Shown here: in pieces, positions 11,926-24,668 of the stretch
Layout of the letters: each line of letters begins with the position of its first letter
How positions within the stretch are numbered: the stretch's first letter is position 1
Assembly: GCA_036172665.1 (NCBI GenBank)
Contig: JAYKNF010000030.1
Span: 62,001 to 126,000 of the forward strand
Source of the DNA: Prosopocoilus inquinatus
Lineage: Eukaryota; Arthropoda; Insecta; Coleoptera; Lucanidae
DNA: 64,000 nt
Direction: 5' to 3'
Notes under the pieces: generated by a model
What the model was told of the DNA's origin: nothing
What the model saw: only the letters and a program-made list of their open reading frames with translations
The model's database searches: none
Translations under genes and position numbers: made by a program

Positions 11926-13117
11926 GAGATAAGATGTTCTCGGACGCAGCAGAAGCTGGAAATAGTTTTGAACGAAATAGCACGTGTTAGCGTTGTTCCT
12001 GTGATGTATCTAATCGACCCTTACTTATCTATCTTGTTATTTGACATTACGATGGACTCCAGTAACTTTGATTTGAAGTACGAAATTCTCGGACGCAGCA
12101 GAAGCTGGGAATAGTTTTGAACGAAATAACACGTATTAGCGTTGTTCCTGTGATGTATCTAATCGACCCTTACTTATCTATCTTGTTATTTGACGTTACA
12201 ATGGACTCCAGTAACTCCGATGTGAGATACGAATTTCTCGGACGCAGCAGAAGCTGGAAATAGTTTAGAACGAAATAACACGTATTAACGTTGTTCCTGT
12301 GTTGTATCTAATCTATCCTTACTTATCTATCATATTATTTGACGTTACGATGGACTCCAATAACTTTGATTTGAAGTACGAAGTTCTCGGACGCAGCAGA
12401 AGCTGGAAATAGTTTTGAACGAAACAACACGTATTAGCGTTGTTCCTGTGATGTATCTAATCGACCCTTACTTATCTATCTTGTTATCTGACGTTACAAT
12501 GGACTCCAGTAACTCCGATGTGAGATACGAAGTTTTCGGACGCAGCAGAAGTTGGAAATAGTTTTGAACGAAATAACACGTGTTAGCGTTGTTCCTGTGA
12601 TGTATCTAATCGACCCTTACTTATCTATCTTGTTATTTGACGTTACAATGGACTCCAGTAACTTTGATTTGAAGTACGAAGTTCTCGGACGCAGCAGAAG
12701 CTGGAAATAGTTTTGAACGAAATAAAACGTATTAGCGTTGTTCCTGTGATGTATCTAATCGATCCTTACTTATCTATCATATTATTTGACGTTACGATGG
12801 ACTCCAGTAACTCCGATGTGAGATACGAAGTTCTCGGACGCAGCAGAAGCTGGAAATAGTTTTGAACGAAACAACACGTATTAGCGTTGTTCCTGTGTTG
12901 TATCTAATCGATCCTTACTTATCTATCATATTATTTGACGTTACGATGGACTCCAGTAACTTTGAATTGAAGTACGAAGTTCTCGGACGCAGCAGAAGCT
13001 GGAAATAGTTTTGAACGAAATAACACGTATTAGCGTTGTTCCTGTGATGTATCTAATCGATCCTTACTTATCTATCTTGTTATTTCACGTAACGATGGAC
13101 TCCAGTAACTTTGATTT
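11926..13117 (+). repeat. Hybrid 8-monomer HOR unit (1192 bp)
   Basis: Begins as HOR monomers 1-4 but switches near 12434 to flank-type monomers with TTATCTGACG and AGAAGTTGG. It ends with flank versions of monomers 9-11: CTCCAGTAAC, not CTCGAG, and TTTCACGTAACG. It lacks the 3-bp deletion. It is the junction of the 4464-bp duplication, not an independent HOR form. Confidence 0.88.
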
Positions 13118-14753
13118 GAGATAAGATGTTCTCGGACGCAGCAGAAGCTGGAAATAGTTTTGAACGAAATAGCACGTGTTAGCGTTGTTCCTGTGATGTA
13201 TCTAATCGACCCTTACTTATCTATCTTGTTATTTGACATTACGATGGACTCCAGTAACTTTGATTTGAAGTACGAAATTCTCGGACGCAGCAGAAGCTGG
13301 GAATAGTTTTGAACGAAATAACACGTATTAGCGTTGTTCCTGTGATGTATCTAATCGACCCTTACTTATCTATCTTGTTATTTGACGTTACAATGGACTC
13401 CAGTAACTCCGATGTGAGATACGAATTTCTCGGACGCAGCAGAAGCTGGAAATAGTTTAGAACGAAATAACACGTATTAACGTTGTTCCTGTGTTGTATC
13501 TAATCTATCCTTACTTATCTATCATATTATTTGACGTTACGATGGACTCCAGTAACTTTGATTTGAAGTACGAAGTTCTCGGACGCAGCAGAAGCTGGAA
13601 ATAGTTTTGAACGAAACAACACGTATTAGCGTTGTTCCTGTGATGTATCTAATCGATCCTTACTTATCTATCTTGTTATTTGACGTTACGATGGACTCCT
13701 GTAACTTTGGTTTGAGATACGAAGTTCTCGGACGCAGCAGAAGCTGGAAATAGTTTTGAACGAAATAACACGTGTTAGCGTTGTTCCTGTGATGTATCTA
13801 ATCGATCCTTACTTATCTATCTTGTTATTTGACGTTACGATGGACTCCAGTAACTTAGATTTGAGATACGAAGTTCTCGGACGCAGCAGAAGCTGGAAAT
13901 AGTTTTGAACGAAATAACACGTGTTAGCGTTGTTCCTGTGATGTATCTAATCGACCCTTACTTATCTATCTTGTTATTTGACGTTACAATGGACTCCAGT
14001 AACTCCGATGTGAGATACGAAGTTTTCGGACGCAGCAGAAGCTGGAAATAGTTTTGAACGAAACAACACGTATTAGCGTTGTTCCTGTGATGTATCTAAT
14101 CGATCCTTACTTATCTATCTTGTTATTTGACGTTACGATGGACTCCAGTAACTCTGATGTGAGATACGAAGTTTTCGGACGCAGCAGAAGCTGGAAATAG
14201 TTTCGAACGAAACACGTATTAGCGTTGTTCCTGTGTTGTATCTAATCGATCCTTACTTATCTATCATATTATTTGACGTTACAATGGACTCCAGTAACTT
14301 TGATTTGAAGTACGAAGTTCTCGGACGCAGCAGAAGCTGGAAATAGTTTTGAACGAAATAAAACGTATTAGCGTTGTTCCTGTGATGTATCTAATCGATC
14401 CTTACTTATCTATCATATTATTTGACGTTACGATGGACTCGAGTAACTCCGATGTGAGATACGAAGTTCTCGGACGCAGCAGAAGCTGGAAATAGTTTTG
14501 AACGAAACAACACGTATTAGCGTTGTTCCTGTGTTGTATCTAATCGATCCTTACTTATCTATCATATTATTTGACGTTACGATGGACTCCAGTAACTTTG
14601 AATTGAAGTACGAAGTTCTCGGACGCAGCAGAAGCTGGAAATAGTTTTGAACGAAATAACACGTATTAGCGTTGTTCCTGTGATGTATCTAATCGATCCT
14701 TACTTATCTATCTTGTTATTTGACGTAACGATGGACTCCAGTAACTTTGATTT
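13118..14753 (+). repeat. HOR unit 3 (11-mer)
   Basis: Complete 1636-bp unit and copy of unit 1 through the 4464-bp duplication. It shares the ancestral CCAGTAAC and CCTGTG states. Deletion mark at about 14203, CTCGAG at 14438. Confidence 0.9.
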
Positions 14754-16389
14754 GAGATAAGATGTTCTCGGACGCAGCAGAAGCTGGAAATAGTTTTGAA
14801 CGAAATAGCACGTGTTAGCGTTGTTCCTGTGATGTATCTAATCGACCCTTACTTATCTATCTTGTTATTTGACATTACGATGGACTCCAGTAACTTTGAT
14901 TTGAAGTACGAAATTCTCGGACGCAGCAGAAGCTGGGAATAGTTTTGAACGAAATAACACGTATTAGCGTTGTTCCTGTGATGTATCTAATCGACCCTTA
15001 CTTATCTATCTTGTTATTTGACGTTACAATGGACTCCAGTAACTCCGATGTGAGATACGAATTTCTCGGACGCAGCAGAAGCTGGAAATAGTTTAGAACG
15101 AAATAACACGTATTAACGTTGTTCCTGTGTTGTATCTAATCTATCCTTACTTATCTATCATATTATTTGACGTTACGATGGACTCCAATAACTTTGATTT
15201 GAAGTACGAAGTTCTCGGACGCAGCAGAAGCTGGAAATAGTTTTGAACGAAACAACACGTATTAGCGTTGTTCCTGTGATGTATCTAATCGATCCTTACT
15301 TATCTATCTTGTTATTTGACGTTACGATGGACTCCTGTAACTTTGGTTTGAGATACGAAGTTCTCGGACGCAGCAGAAGCTGGAAATAGTTTTGAACGAA
15401 ATAACACGTGTTAGCGTTGTTCCTGTGATGTATCTAATCGATCCTTACTTATCTATCTTGTTATTTGACGTTACGATGGACTCCAGTAACTTAGATTTGA
15501 GATACGAAGTTCTCGGACGCAGCAGAAGCTGGAAATAGTTTTGAACGAAATAACACGTGTTAGCGTTGTTCCCGTGATGTATCTAATCGACCCTTACTTA
15601 TCTATCTTGTTATTTGACGTTACAATGGACTCCAGTAACTCCGATGTGAGATACGAAGTTTTCGGACGCAGCAGAAGCTGGAAATAGTTTTGAACGAAAC
15701 AACACGTATTAGCGTTGTTCCTGTGATGTATCTAATCGATCCTTACTTATCTATCTTGTTATTTGACGTTACGATGGACTCCAGTAACTCTGATGTGAGA
15801 TACGAAGTTTTCGGACGCAGCAGAAGCTGGAAATAGTTTCGAACGAAACACGTATTAGCGTTGTTCCTGTGTTGTATCTAATCGATCCTTACTTATCTAT
15901 CATATTATTTGACGTTACAATGGACTCCAGTAACTTTGATTTGAAGTACGAAGTTCTCGGACGCAGCAGAAGCTGGAAATAGTTTTGAACGAAATAAAAC
16001 GTATTAGCGTTGTTCCTGTGATGTATCTAATCGATCCTTACTTATCTATCATATTATTTGACGTTACGATGGACTCGAGTAACTCCGATGTGAGATACGA
16101 AGTTCTCGGACGCAGCAGAAGCTGGAAATAGTTTTGAACGAAACAACACGTATTAGCGTTGTTCCTGTGTTGTATCTAATCGATCCTTACTTATCTATCA
16201 TATTATTTGACGTTACGATGGACTCCAGTAACTTTGAATTGAAGTACGAAGTTCTCGGACGCAGCAGAAGCTGGAAATAGTTTTGAACGAAATAACACGT
16301 ATTAGCGTTGTTCCTGTGATGTATCTAATCGATCCTTACTTATCTATCTTGTTATTTGACGTAACGATGGACTCCAGTAACTTTGATTT
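14754..16389 (+). repeat. HOR unit 4 (11-mer)
   Basis: Complete 1636-bp unit with derived CCAATAAC (about 15186) and CCCGTG (about 15571), copied from unit 2. CTCGAG at about 16074. Confidence 0.9.
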
Positions 16390-18025
16390 GAGATAAGATG
16401 TTCTCGGACGCAGCAGAAGCTGGAAATAGTTTTGAACGAAATAGCACGTGTTAGCGTTGTTCCTGTGATGTATCTAATCGACCCTTACTTATCTATCTTG
16501 TTATTTGACATTACGATGGACTCCAGTAACTTTGATTTGAAGTACGAAATTCTCGGACGCAGCAGAAGCTGGGAATAGTTTTGAACGAAATAACACGTAT
16601 TAGCGTTGTTCCTGTGATGTATCTAATCGACCCTTACTTATCTATCTTGTTATTTGACGTTACAATGGACTCCAGTAACTCCGATGTGAGATACGAATTT
16701 CTCGGACGCAGCAGAAGCTGGAAATAGTTTAGAACGAAATAACACGTATTAACGTTGTTCCTGTGTTGTATCTAATCTATCCTTACTTATCTATCATATT
16801 ATTTGACGTTACGATGGACTCCAATAACTTTGATTTGAAGTACGAAGTTCTCGGACGCAGCAGAAGCTGGAAATAGTTTTGAACGAAACAACACGTATTA
16901 GCGTTGTTCCTGTGATGTATCTAATCGATCCTTACTTATCTATCTTGTTATTTGACGTTACGATGGACTCCTGTAACTTTGGTTTGAGATACGAAGTTCT
17001 CGGACGCAGCAGAAGCTGGAAATAGTTTTGAACGAAATAACACGTGTTAGCGTTGTTCCTGTGATGTATCTAATCGATCCTTACTTATCTATCTTGTTAT
17101 TTGACGTTACGATGGACTCCAGTAACTTAGATTTGAGATACGAAGTTCTCGGACGCAGCAGAAGCTGGAAATAGTTTTGAACGAAATAACACGTGTTAGC
17201 GTTGTTCCCGTGATGTATCTAATCGACCCTTACTTATCTATCTTGTTATTTGACGTTACAATGGACTCCAGTAACTCCGATGTGAGATACGAAGTTTTCG
17301 GACGCAGCAGAAGCTGGAAATAGTTTTGAACGAAACAACACGTATTAGCGTTGTTCCTGTGATGTATCTAATCGATCCTTACTTATCTATCTTGTTATTT
17401 GACGTTACGATGGACTCCAGTAACTCTGATGTGAGATACGAAGTTTTCGGACGCAGCAGAAGCTGGAAATAGTTTCGAACGAAACACGTATTAGCGTTGT
17501 TCCTGTGTTGTATCTAATCGATCCTTACTTATCTATCATATTATTTGACGTTACAATGGACTCCAGTAACTTTGATTTGAAGTACGAAGTTCTCGGACGC
17601 AGCAGAAGCTGGAAATAGTTTTGAACGAAATAAAACGTATTAGCGTTGTTCCTGTGATGTATCTAATCGATCCTTACTTATCTATCATATTATTTGACGT
17701 TACGATGGACTCGAGTAACTCCGATGTGAGATACGAAGTTCTCGGACGCAGCAGAAGCTGGAAATAGTTTTGAACGAAACAACACGTATTAGCGTTGTTC
17801 CTGTGTTGTATCTAATCGATCCTTACTTATCTATCATATTATTTGACGTTACGATGGACTCCAGTAACTTTGAATTGAAGTACGAAGTTCTCGGACGCAG
17901 CAGAAGCTGGAAATAGTTTTGAACGAAATAACACGTATTAGCGTTGTTCCTGTGATGTATCTAATCGATCCTTACTTATCTATCTTGTTATTTGACGTAA
18001 CGATGGACTCCAGTAACTTTGATTT
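16390..18025 (+). repeat. HOR unit 5 (11-mer)
   Basis: Complete 1636-bp unit with both derived marks. I noticed no private change. Confidence 0.9.
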
Positions 18026-19663
18026 GAGATAAGATGTTCTCGGACGCAGCAGAAGCTGGAAATAGTTTTGAACGAAATAGCACGTGTTAGCGTTGTTCCT
18101 GTGATGTATCTAATCGACCCTTACTTATCTATCTTGTTATTTGACATTACGATGGACTCCAGTAACTTTGATTTGAAGTACGAAATTCTCGGACGCAGCA
18201 GAAGCTGGGAATAGTTTTGAACGAAATAACACGTATTAGCGTTGTTCCTGTGATGTATCTAATCGACCCTTACTTATCTATCTTGTTATTTGACGTTACA
18301 ATGGACTCCAGTAACTCCGATGTGAGATACGAATTTCTCGGACGCAGCAGAAGCTGGAAATAGTTTAGAACGAAATAACACGTATTAACGTTGTTCCTGT
18401 GTTGTATCTAATCTATCCTTACTTATCTATCATATTATTTGACGTTACGATGGACTCCAATAACTTTGATTTGAAGTACGAAGTTCTCGGACGCAGCAGA
18501 AGCTGGAAATAGTTTTGAACGAAACAACACGTATTAGCGTTGTTCCTGTGATGTATCTAATCGATCCTTACTTATCTATCTTGTTATTTGACGTTACGAT
18601 GGACTCCTGTAACTTTGGTTTGAGATACGAAGTTCTCGGACGCAGCAGAAAAGCTGGAAATAGTTTTGAACGAAATAACACGTGTTAGCGTTGTTCCTGT
18701 GATGTATCTAATCGATCCTTACTTATCTATCTTGTTATTTGACGTTACGATGGACTCCAGTAACTTAGATTTGAGATACGAAGTTCTCGGACGCAGCAGA
18801 AGCTGGAAATAGTTTTGAACGAAATAACACGTGTTAGCGTTGTTCCCGTGATGTATCTAATCGACCCTTACTTATCTATCTTGTTATTTGACGTTACAAT
18901 GGACTCCAGTAACTCCGATGTGAGATACGAAGTTTTCGGACGCAGCAGAAGCTGGAAATAGTTTTGAACGAAACAACACGTATTAGCGTTGTTCCTGTGA
19001 TGTATCTAATCGATCCTTACTTATCTATCTTGTTATTTGACGTTACGATGGACTCCAGTAACTCTGATGTGAGATACGAAGTTTTCGGACGCAGCAGAAG
19101 CTGGAAATAGTTTCGAACGAAACACGTATTAGCGTTGTTCCTGTGTTGTATCTAATCGATCCTTACTTATCTATCATATTATTTGACGTTACAATGGACT
19201 CCAGTAACTTTGATTTGAAGTACGAAGTTCTCGGACGCAGCAGAAGCTGGAAATAGTTTTGAACGAAATAAAACGTATTAGCGTTGTTCCTGTGATGTAT
19301 CTAATCGATCCTTACTTATCTATCATATTATTTGACGTTACGATGGACTCGAGTAACTCCGATGTGAGATACGAAGTTCTCGGACGCAGCAGAAGCTGGA
19401 AATAGTTTTGAACGAAACAACACGTATTAGCGTTGTTCCTGTGTTGTATCTAATCGATCCTTACTTATCTATCATATTATTTGACGTTACGATGGACTCC
19501 AGTAACTTTGAATTGAAGTACGAAGTTCTCGGACGCAGCAGAAGCTGGAAATAGTTTTGAACGAAATAACACGTATTAGCGTTGTTCCTGTGATGTATCT
19601 AATCGATCCTTACTTATCTATCTTGTTATTTGACGTAACGATGGACTCCAGTAACTTTGATTT
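18026..19663 (+). repeat. HOR unit 6 (11-mer, +2 bp)
   Basis: Complete unit of 1638 bp. A 2-bp insertion gives GCAGAAAAGCTGG near 18650, seen nowhere else in the window. Both derived marks are present. Confidence 0.9.
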
Positions 19664-21299
19664 GAGATAAGATGTTCTCGGACGCAGCAGAAGCTGGAAA
19701 TAGTTTTGAACGAAATAGCACGTGTTAGCGTTGTTCCTGTGATGTATCTAATCGACCCTTACTTATCTATCTTGTTATTTGACATTACGATGGACTCCAG
19801 TAACTTTGATTTGAAGTACGAAATTCTCGGACGCAGCAGAAGCTGGGAATAGTTTTGAACGAAATAACACGTATTAGCGTTGTTCCTGTGATGTATCTAA
19901 TCGTCCCTTACTTATCTATCTTGTTATTTGACGTTACAATGGACTCCAGTAACTCCGATGTGAGATACGAATTTCTCGGACGCAGCAGAAGCTGGAAATA
20001 GTTTAGAACGAAATAACACGTATTAACGTTGTTCCTGTGTTGTATCTAATCTATCCTTACTTATCTATCATATTATTTGACGTTACGATGGACTCCAATA
20101 ACTTTGATTTGAAGTACGAAGTTCTCGGACGCAGCAGAAGCTGGAAATAGTTTTGAACGAAACAACACGTATTAGCGTTGTTCCTGTGATGTATCTAATC
20201 GATCCTTACTTATCTATCTTGTTATTTGACGTTACGATGGACTCCTGTAACTTTGGTTTGAGATACGAAGTTCTCGGACGCAGCAGAAGCTGGAAATAGT
20301 TTTGAACGAAATAACACGTGTTAGCGTTGTTCCTGTGATGTATCTAATCGATCCTTACTTATCTATCTTGTTATTTGACGTTACGATGGACTCCAGTAAC
20401 TTAGATTTGAGATACGAAGTTCTCGGACGCAGCAGAAGCTGGAAATAGTTTTGAACGAAATAACACGTGTTAGCGTTGTTCCCGTGATGTATCTAATCGA
20501 CCCTTACTTATCTATCTTGTTATTTGACGTTACAATGGACTCCAGTAACTCCGATGTGAGATACGAAGTTTTCGGACGCAGCAGAAGCTGGAAATAGTTT
20601 TGAACGAAACAACACGTATTAGCGTTGTTCCTGTGATGTATCTAATCGATCCTTACTTATCTATCTTGTTATTTGACGTTACGATGGACTCCAGTAATTC
20701 TGATGTGAGATACGAAGTTTTCGGACGCAGCAGAAGCTGGAAATAGTTTCGAACGAAACACGTATTAGCGTTGTTCCTGTGTTGTATCTAATCGATCCTT
20801 ACTTATCTATCATATTATTTGACGTTACAATGGACTCCAGTAACTTTGATTTGAAGTACGAAGTTCTCGGACGCAGCAGAAGCTGGAAATAGTTTTGAAC
20901 GAAATAAAACGTATTAGCGTTGTTCCTGTGATGTATCTAATCGATCCTTACTTATCTATCATATTATTTGACGTTACGATGGACTCGAGTAACTCCGATG
21001 TGAGATACGAAGTTCTCGGACGCAGCAGAAGCTGGAAATAGTTTTGAACGAAACAACACGTATTAGCGTTGTTCCTGTGTTGTATCTAATCGATCCTTAC
21101 TTATCTATCATATTATTTGACGTTACGATGGACTCCAGTAACTTTGAATTGAAGTACGAAGTTCTCGGACGCAGCAGAAGCTGGAAATAGTTTTGAACGA
21201 AATAACACGTATTAGCGTTGTTCCTGTGATGTATCTAATCGATCCTTACTTATCTATCTTGTTATTTGACGTAACGATGGACTCCAGTAACTTTGATTT
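19664..21299 (+). repeat. HOR unit 7 (11-mer)
   Basis: Complete 1636-bp unit with both derived marks and two new ones, TCGTCCC near 19903 and AGTAATTCTG near 20697. The new marks recur only in unit 8, and TCGTCCC also near 24529. Confidence 0.9.
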
Positions 21300-22239
21300 G
21301 AGATAAGATGTTCTCGGACGCAGCAGAAGCTGGAAATAGTTTTGAACGAAATAGCACGTGTTAGCGTTGTTCCTGTGATGTATCTAATCGACCCTTACTT
21401 ATCTATCTTGTTATTTGACATTACGATGGACTCCAGTAACTTTTATTTGAAGTACGAAATTCTCGGACGCAGCAGAAGCTGGGAATAGTTTTGAACGAAA
21501 TAACACGTATTAGCGTTGTTCCTGTGATGTATCTAATCGACCCTTACTTATCTATCTTGTTATTTGACGTTACAATGGACTCCAGTAACTCCGATGTGAG
21601 ATACGAATTTCTCGGACGCAGCAGAAGCTGGAAATAGTTTAGAACGAAATAACACGTATTAACGTTGTTCCTGTGTTGTATCTAATCTATCCTTACTTAT
21701 CTATCATATTATTTGACGTTACGATGGACTCCAATAACTTTGATTTGAAGTACGAAGTTCTCGGACGCAGCAGAAGCTGGAAATAGTTTTGAACGAAACA
21801 ACACGTATTAGCGTTGTTCCTGTGATGTATCTAATCGATCCTTACTTATCTATCTTGTTATTTGACGTTACGATGGACTCCTGTAACTTTGGTTTGAGAT
21901 ACGAAGTTCTCGGACGCAGCAGAAGCTGGAAATAGTTTTGAACGAAATAACACGTGTTAGCGTTGTTCCTGTGATGTATCTAATCGACCCTTACTTATCT
22001 ATCTTGTTATTTGACGTTACAATGGACTCCAGTAACTCCGATGTGAGATACGAAGTTTTCGGACGCAGCAGAAGCTGGAAATAGTTTTGAACGAAACAAC
22101 ACGTATTAGCGTTGTTCCTGTGATGTATCTAATCGATCCTTACTTATCTATCTTGTTATTTGACGTTACGATGGACTCCAGTAACTCTGATGTGAGATAC
22201 GAAGTTTTCGGACGCAGCAGAAGCTGGAAATAGTTTCGA
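21300..22239 (+). repeat. Partial HOR unit with a fused monomer
   Basis: Starts as monomers 1-5, with TTTTATTTG in monomer 2. It then loses about one monomer by fusing 5 and 6 across their shared AATAACACGTGTTAGCG. It continues as 7 and the start of 8, then leaves the HOR at GTTAATATG. The same structure is repeated from 26512. Confidence 0.75.
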
Positions 22240-24292
22240 ACGAAACAACACGTATTAGCGTTGTTAATATGATGTATCTAATCGATCCTTACTTATCTAT
22301 CTTGTTATTTGACGTTACGATGTACTCCAGTAACTTTGATTTGAGATACGAAATTCTCGGACGCAGCAGAAGCTGGAAATAGTTTCGAACGAAACAACAC
22401 GTATTAGCGTTGTTCCTGTGTTGTATCTAATCGATCCTTACTTATCTATCATATTATTTGACGTTACGATGGACTCCAGTAACTTTGATTTGAAGTACGA
22501 AGTTCTCGGACGCAGCAGAAGCTGGAAATAGATTTGAACGAAATAAAACGTATTAGCGTTGTTCCTGTGATGTATCTAATCGATCCTTACTTATCTATTA
22601 TATTATTTGACGTTACGATGGACTCCAGTAACTTTGATTTGAAGTACGAAGTTCTCGGACGCAGCAGAAGCTGAAAATAGTTTTGAAAGAAATAAAACGT
22701 ATTAGCGTTGTTCCTGTGATGTATCCAATCGATCCTTACTTATCTATCTTGTTATTTGACGTTACGATGGACTCCAGTAACTCTGATGAGAGATACGATG
22801 TTTTCGGACGCAGCAGAAGCTGGAAATAGTTTTGAACGAAACAACACGTATTAGCGTTGTTCCTGTGTTGTATCTATTCGATCCTTACTTATCTATCTTG
22901 TTATTTGACGTTACGATGGACTCCAGTAACTTTGATGTGAGATACGAAGTTCTCGGACGCAGCAGAAACTGGAAATAGTTTTGAACGAAATAACACGTGT
23001 TAGCGTTGTTCCTGTGATGTATCTAATCGACCCTTACTTATCTATCTTGTTATTTGACGTTACAATGGACTCCAGTAACTCCGATGTGAGATACGAATTT
23101 CTCGGACGCAGCAGAAGCTGGAAATAGTTTTGAACGAAACAACACGTATTAGCGTTGTTCCTGTGATGTATCTAATCGATCCTTACTTATCTATCTTGTT
23201 ATTTGACGTTACGATGGACTCCAGTAACTTAGATTTGAGATACGAAGTTCTCGGACGCAGCAGAAGCTGGAAATAGTTTTGAACGAAATAACACGTGTTA
23301 GCGTTGTTCCTGTGATGTATCTAATCGACACTTACTTATCTATCTTGTTATTTGACGTTACAATGGACTCCAGTAACTCCGATGTGAGATACGATGTTTT
23401 CGGACGCAGCAGAAGCTGGAAATAGTTTCGAACGAAACAACACGTATTAGCGTCGTTCCTGTGATGTATCTAATCGATCCTTACTTATCTATCTTGTTAT
23501 TTGACGTTACGATGGACTCCAGTAACTCCGATGGGAGATACGAAGTTCTCGGACGCAGCAGAAGCTGGAAATAGTTTAGAACGAAATAACACGTATTAGC
23601 GTTGTTCCTTTGATGTATCTAATCGATCCTTACTTATCTATCTTGTTATTTGACGTTACGATGGACTCCAGTAACTTTGATTTGAGATACGAAGTTCTCG
23701 GACGCAGCAGAAGCTGGAAATAGTTTTGAACGAAATAACACGTGTTAGCGTTGTTCCTGTGATGTATCTGATCGACCCTTACTTATCTATCTTGTTATTT
23801 GACGTTACAATGGACTCCAGTAACTCCGATGTGAGATACGAATTTCTCGGACGCAGCAGAAGCTGGAAATAGTTTTGAACGAAACAACACGTATTAGCGT
23901 TGTTAATGTGATGTATCTAATCGATCCTTACTTATCTATCTTGTTATTTGACGTTAGGATGGACTCCAGTAACTTTGATTTGAGATAAGATGTTCTCGGA
24001 CGCAGCAGAAGCTGGAAATAGTTTTGAACGAAACAACACGTATTAGCGTTGTTCCTGTGTTGTATCTAATCGATCCTTACTTATCTATCATATTACTTGA
24101 CGTTACGATGGACTCCAGTAACTTTGATTTGAAGTACGAAGTTCTCGGACGCAGCAGAAGCTGGAAATAGTTTTGAACGAAATAAAACGTATTAGCGTTG
24201 TTCCTGTGATGTATCTAATCGATCCTTACTTATCTATCTTGTTATTTGACGTTACGATGGACTCCAGTAACTTTGATTTGAGATACGAAGTT

Positions 24293-24668
24293 TTCGGACG
24301 CAGCAGAAGCTGGAAATAGTTTTGAACGAAACAACACGTATTGGCGTTGTTCCTGTGATGTATCTAATCGATCCTTACTTATCTATCTTGTTATTTGACG
24401 TTACGATGGACTCCAGTAACTTTGATTTGAGATACGAAGTTTTCGGACGCAGCAGAAGCTGGAAATAGTTTTGAACGAAACAACACGTATTAGCGTTGTT
24501 CCTGTGATGTATCTAATCGTCCCTTACTTATCTATCTTGTTATTTGACGTTACAATGGACTCCAGTAACTCCGATGTGAGATACGAATTTCTCGGACGCA
24601 GCAGAAGCTGGAAATAGTTTAGAACGAAATAACACGTATTAACGTTGTTCCTGTGTTGTATCTAATCT
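24293..24668 (+). repeat. 376-bp segment between the 5212-bp copies
   Basis: About 2.5 monomers separating the two copies. It contains GTATTGGCG near 24343 and TCGTCCC near 24529. Its first part continues the module as it appears from 35711, so the module originally ran further than the second copy retains. Confidence 0.75.

Larger units (their letters stand above)
7970..12433 (+). repeat. 4464-bp tandem duplication, copy 1
   Basis: Spans the end of the left flank and the first HOR units, ending in HOR monomer 4. The following sequence (12434 onward) restarts with the flank sequence of 7970 onward. The offset of 4464 bp is 30 monomers minus two 3-bp deletions. Shared rare marks are TTATCTGACG (8021 and 12485), AGAAGTTGG and TTTCACGTAACG (8619 and 13083). 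Confidence 0.85.
12434..16897 (+). repeat. 4464-bp tandem duplication, copy 2
   Basis: Repeats 7970-12433. Unit-specific states are preserved in order: the copy of the first HOR unit lacks CCCGTG and CCAATAAC, while the copy of the second has both. One difference seen is CTATAATATT at about 10692 against CTATCATATT here, so the duplication looks recent. Confidence 0.85.
8654..21299 (+). repeat. 11-monomer HOR core, 1636-bp period
   Basis: The mark GAGATAAGATG recurs at 8654, 10290, 11926, 13118, 14754, 16390, 18026, 19664 and 21300. Spacing is 1636 bp (11 x 149 minus 3), except for one 1192-bp unit and one 1638-bp unit. Monomer marks in order are: 1 GATAAGATG with ATAGCACG; 2 GAAATTCTC with CTGGGAATAG; 3 TTTAGAACG with CTATCC; 4 CCAATAAC; 5 CCTGTAACTTTGG; 6 AACTTAG with CCCGTG; 7 TCCGATG with TTTTCGG; 8 TCTGATG with CGAAACACG (3-bp deletion); 9 AATAAAACG; 10 after CTCGAG; 11 GAATTGAAG with GTAACG. 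Confidence 0.93.
19457..24292 (+). repeat. 5212-bp-offset segmental duplication, copy 1
   Basis: Covers HOR unit 7, the partial unit and an 18-monomer mixed module. It matches 24669-29504 at a constant offset of 5212 bp. Shared rare marks are CGACACTTAC (23326 and 28538), GTTAGGATGG, TCTGATCGACCC, AGCTGAAAATAG, AGTAATTCTG and the 3-bp deletion (20749 and 25961). I found no difference between the copies by eye. Confidence 0.88.

Noticed and set aside
8654..21299. CRISPR-like array of repeats and spacers
   Set aside because: There are no spacers: the whole 149-bp unit is repeated with point variants, which is satellite organisation.
22780..22800. Possible hammerhead ribozyme core, since CTGATGA occurs here (and near 28.0, 34.2 and 39.36 kb)
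   Set aside because: It results from one substitution in CTGATGTGAG. No stem II can be drawn after it, and no correctly placed GAAA and cleavage-site stems are seen. Other monomers lack the motif.
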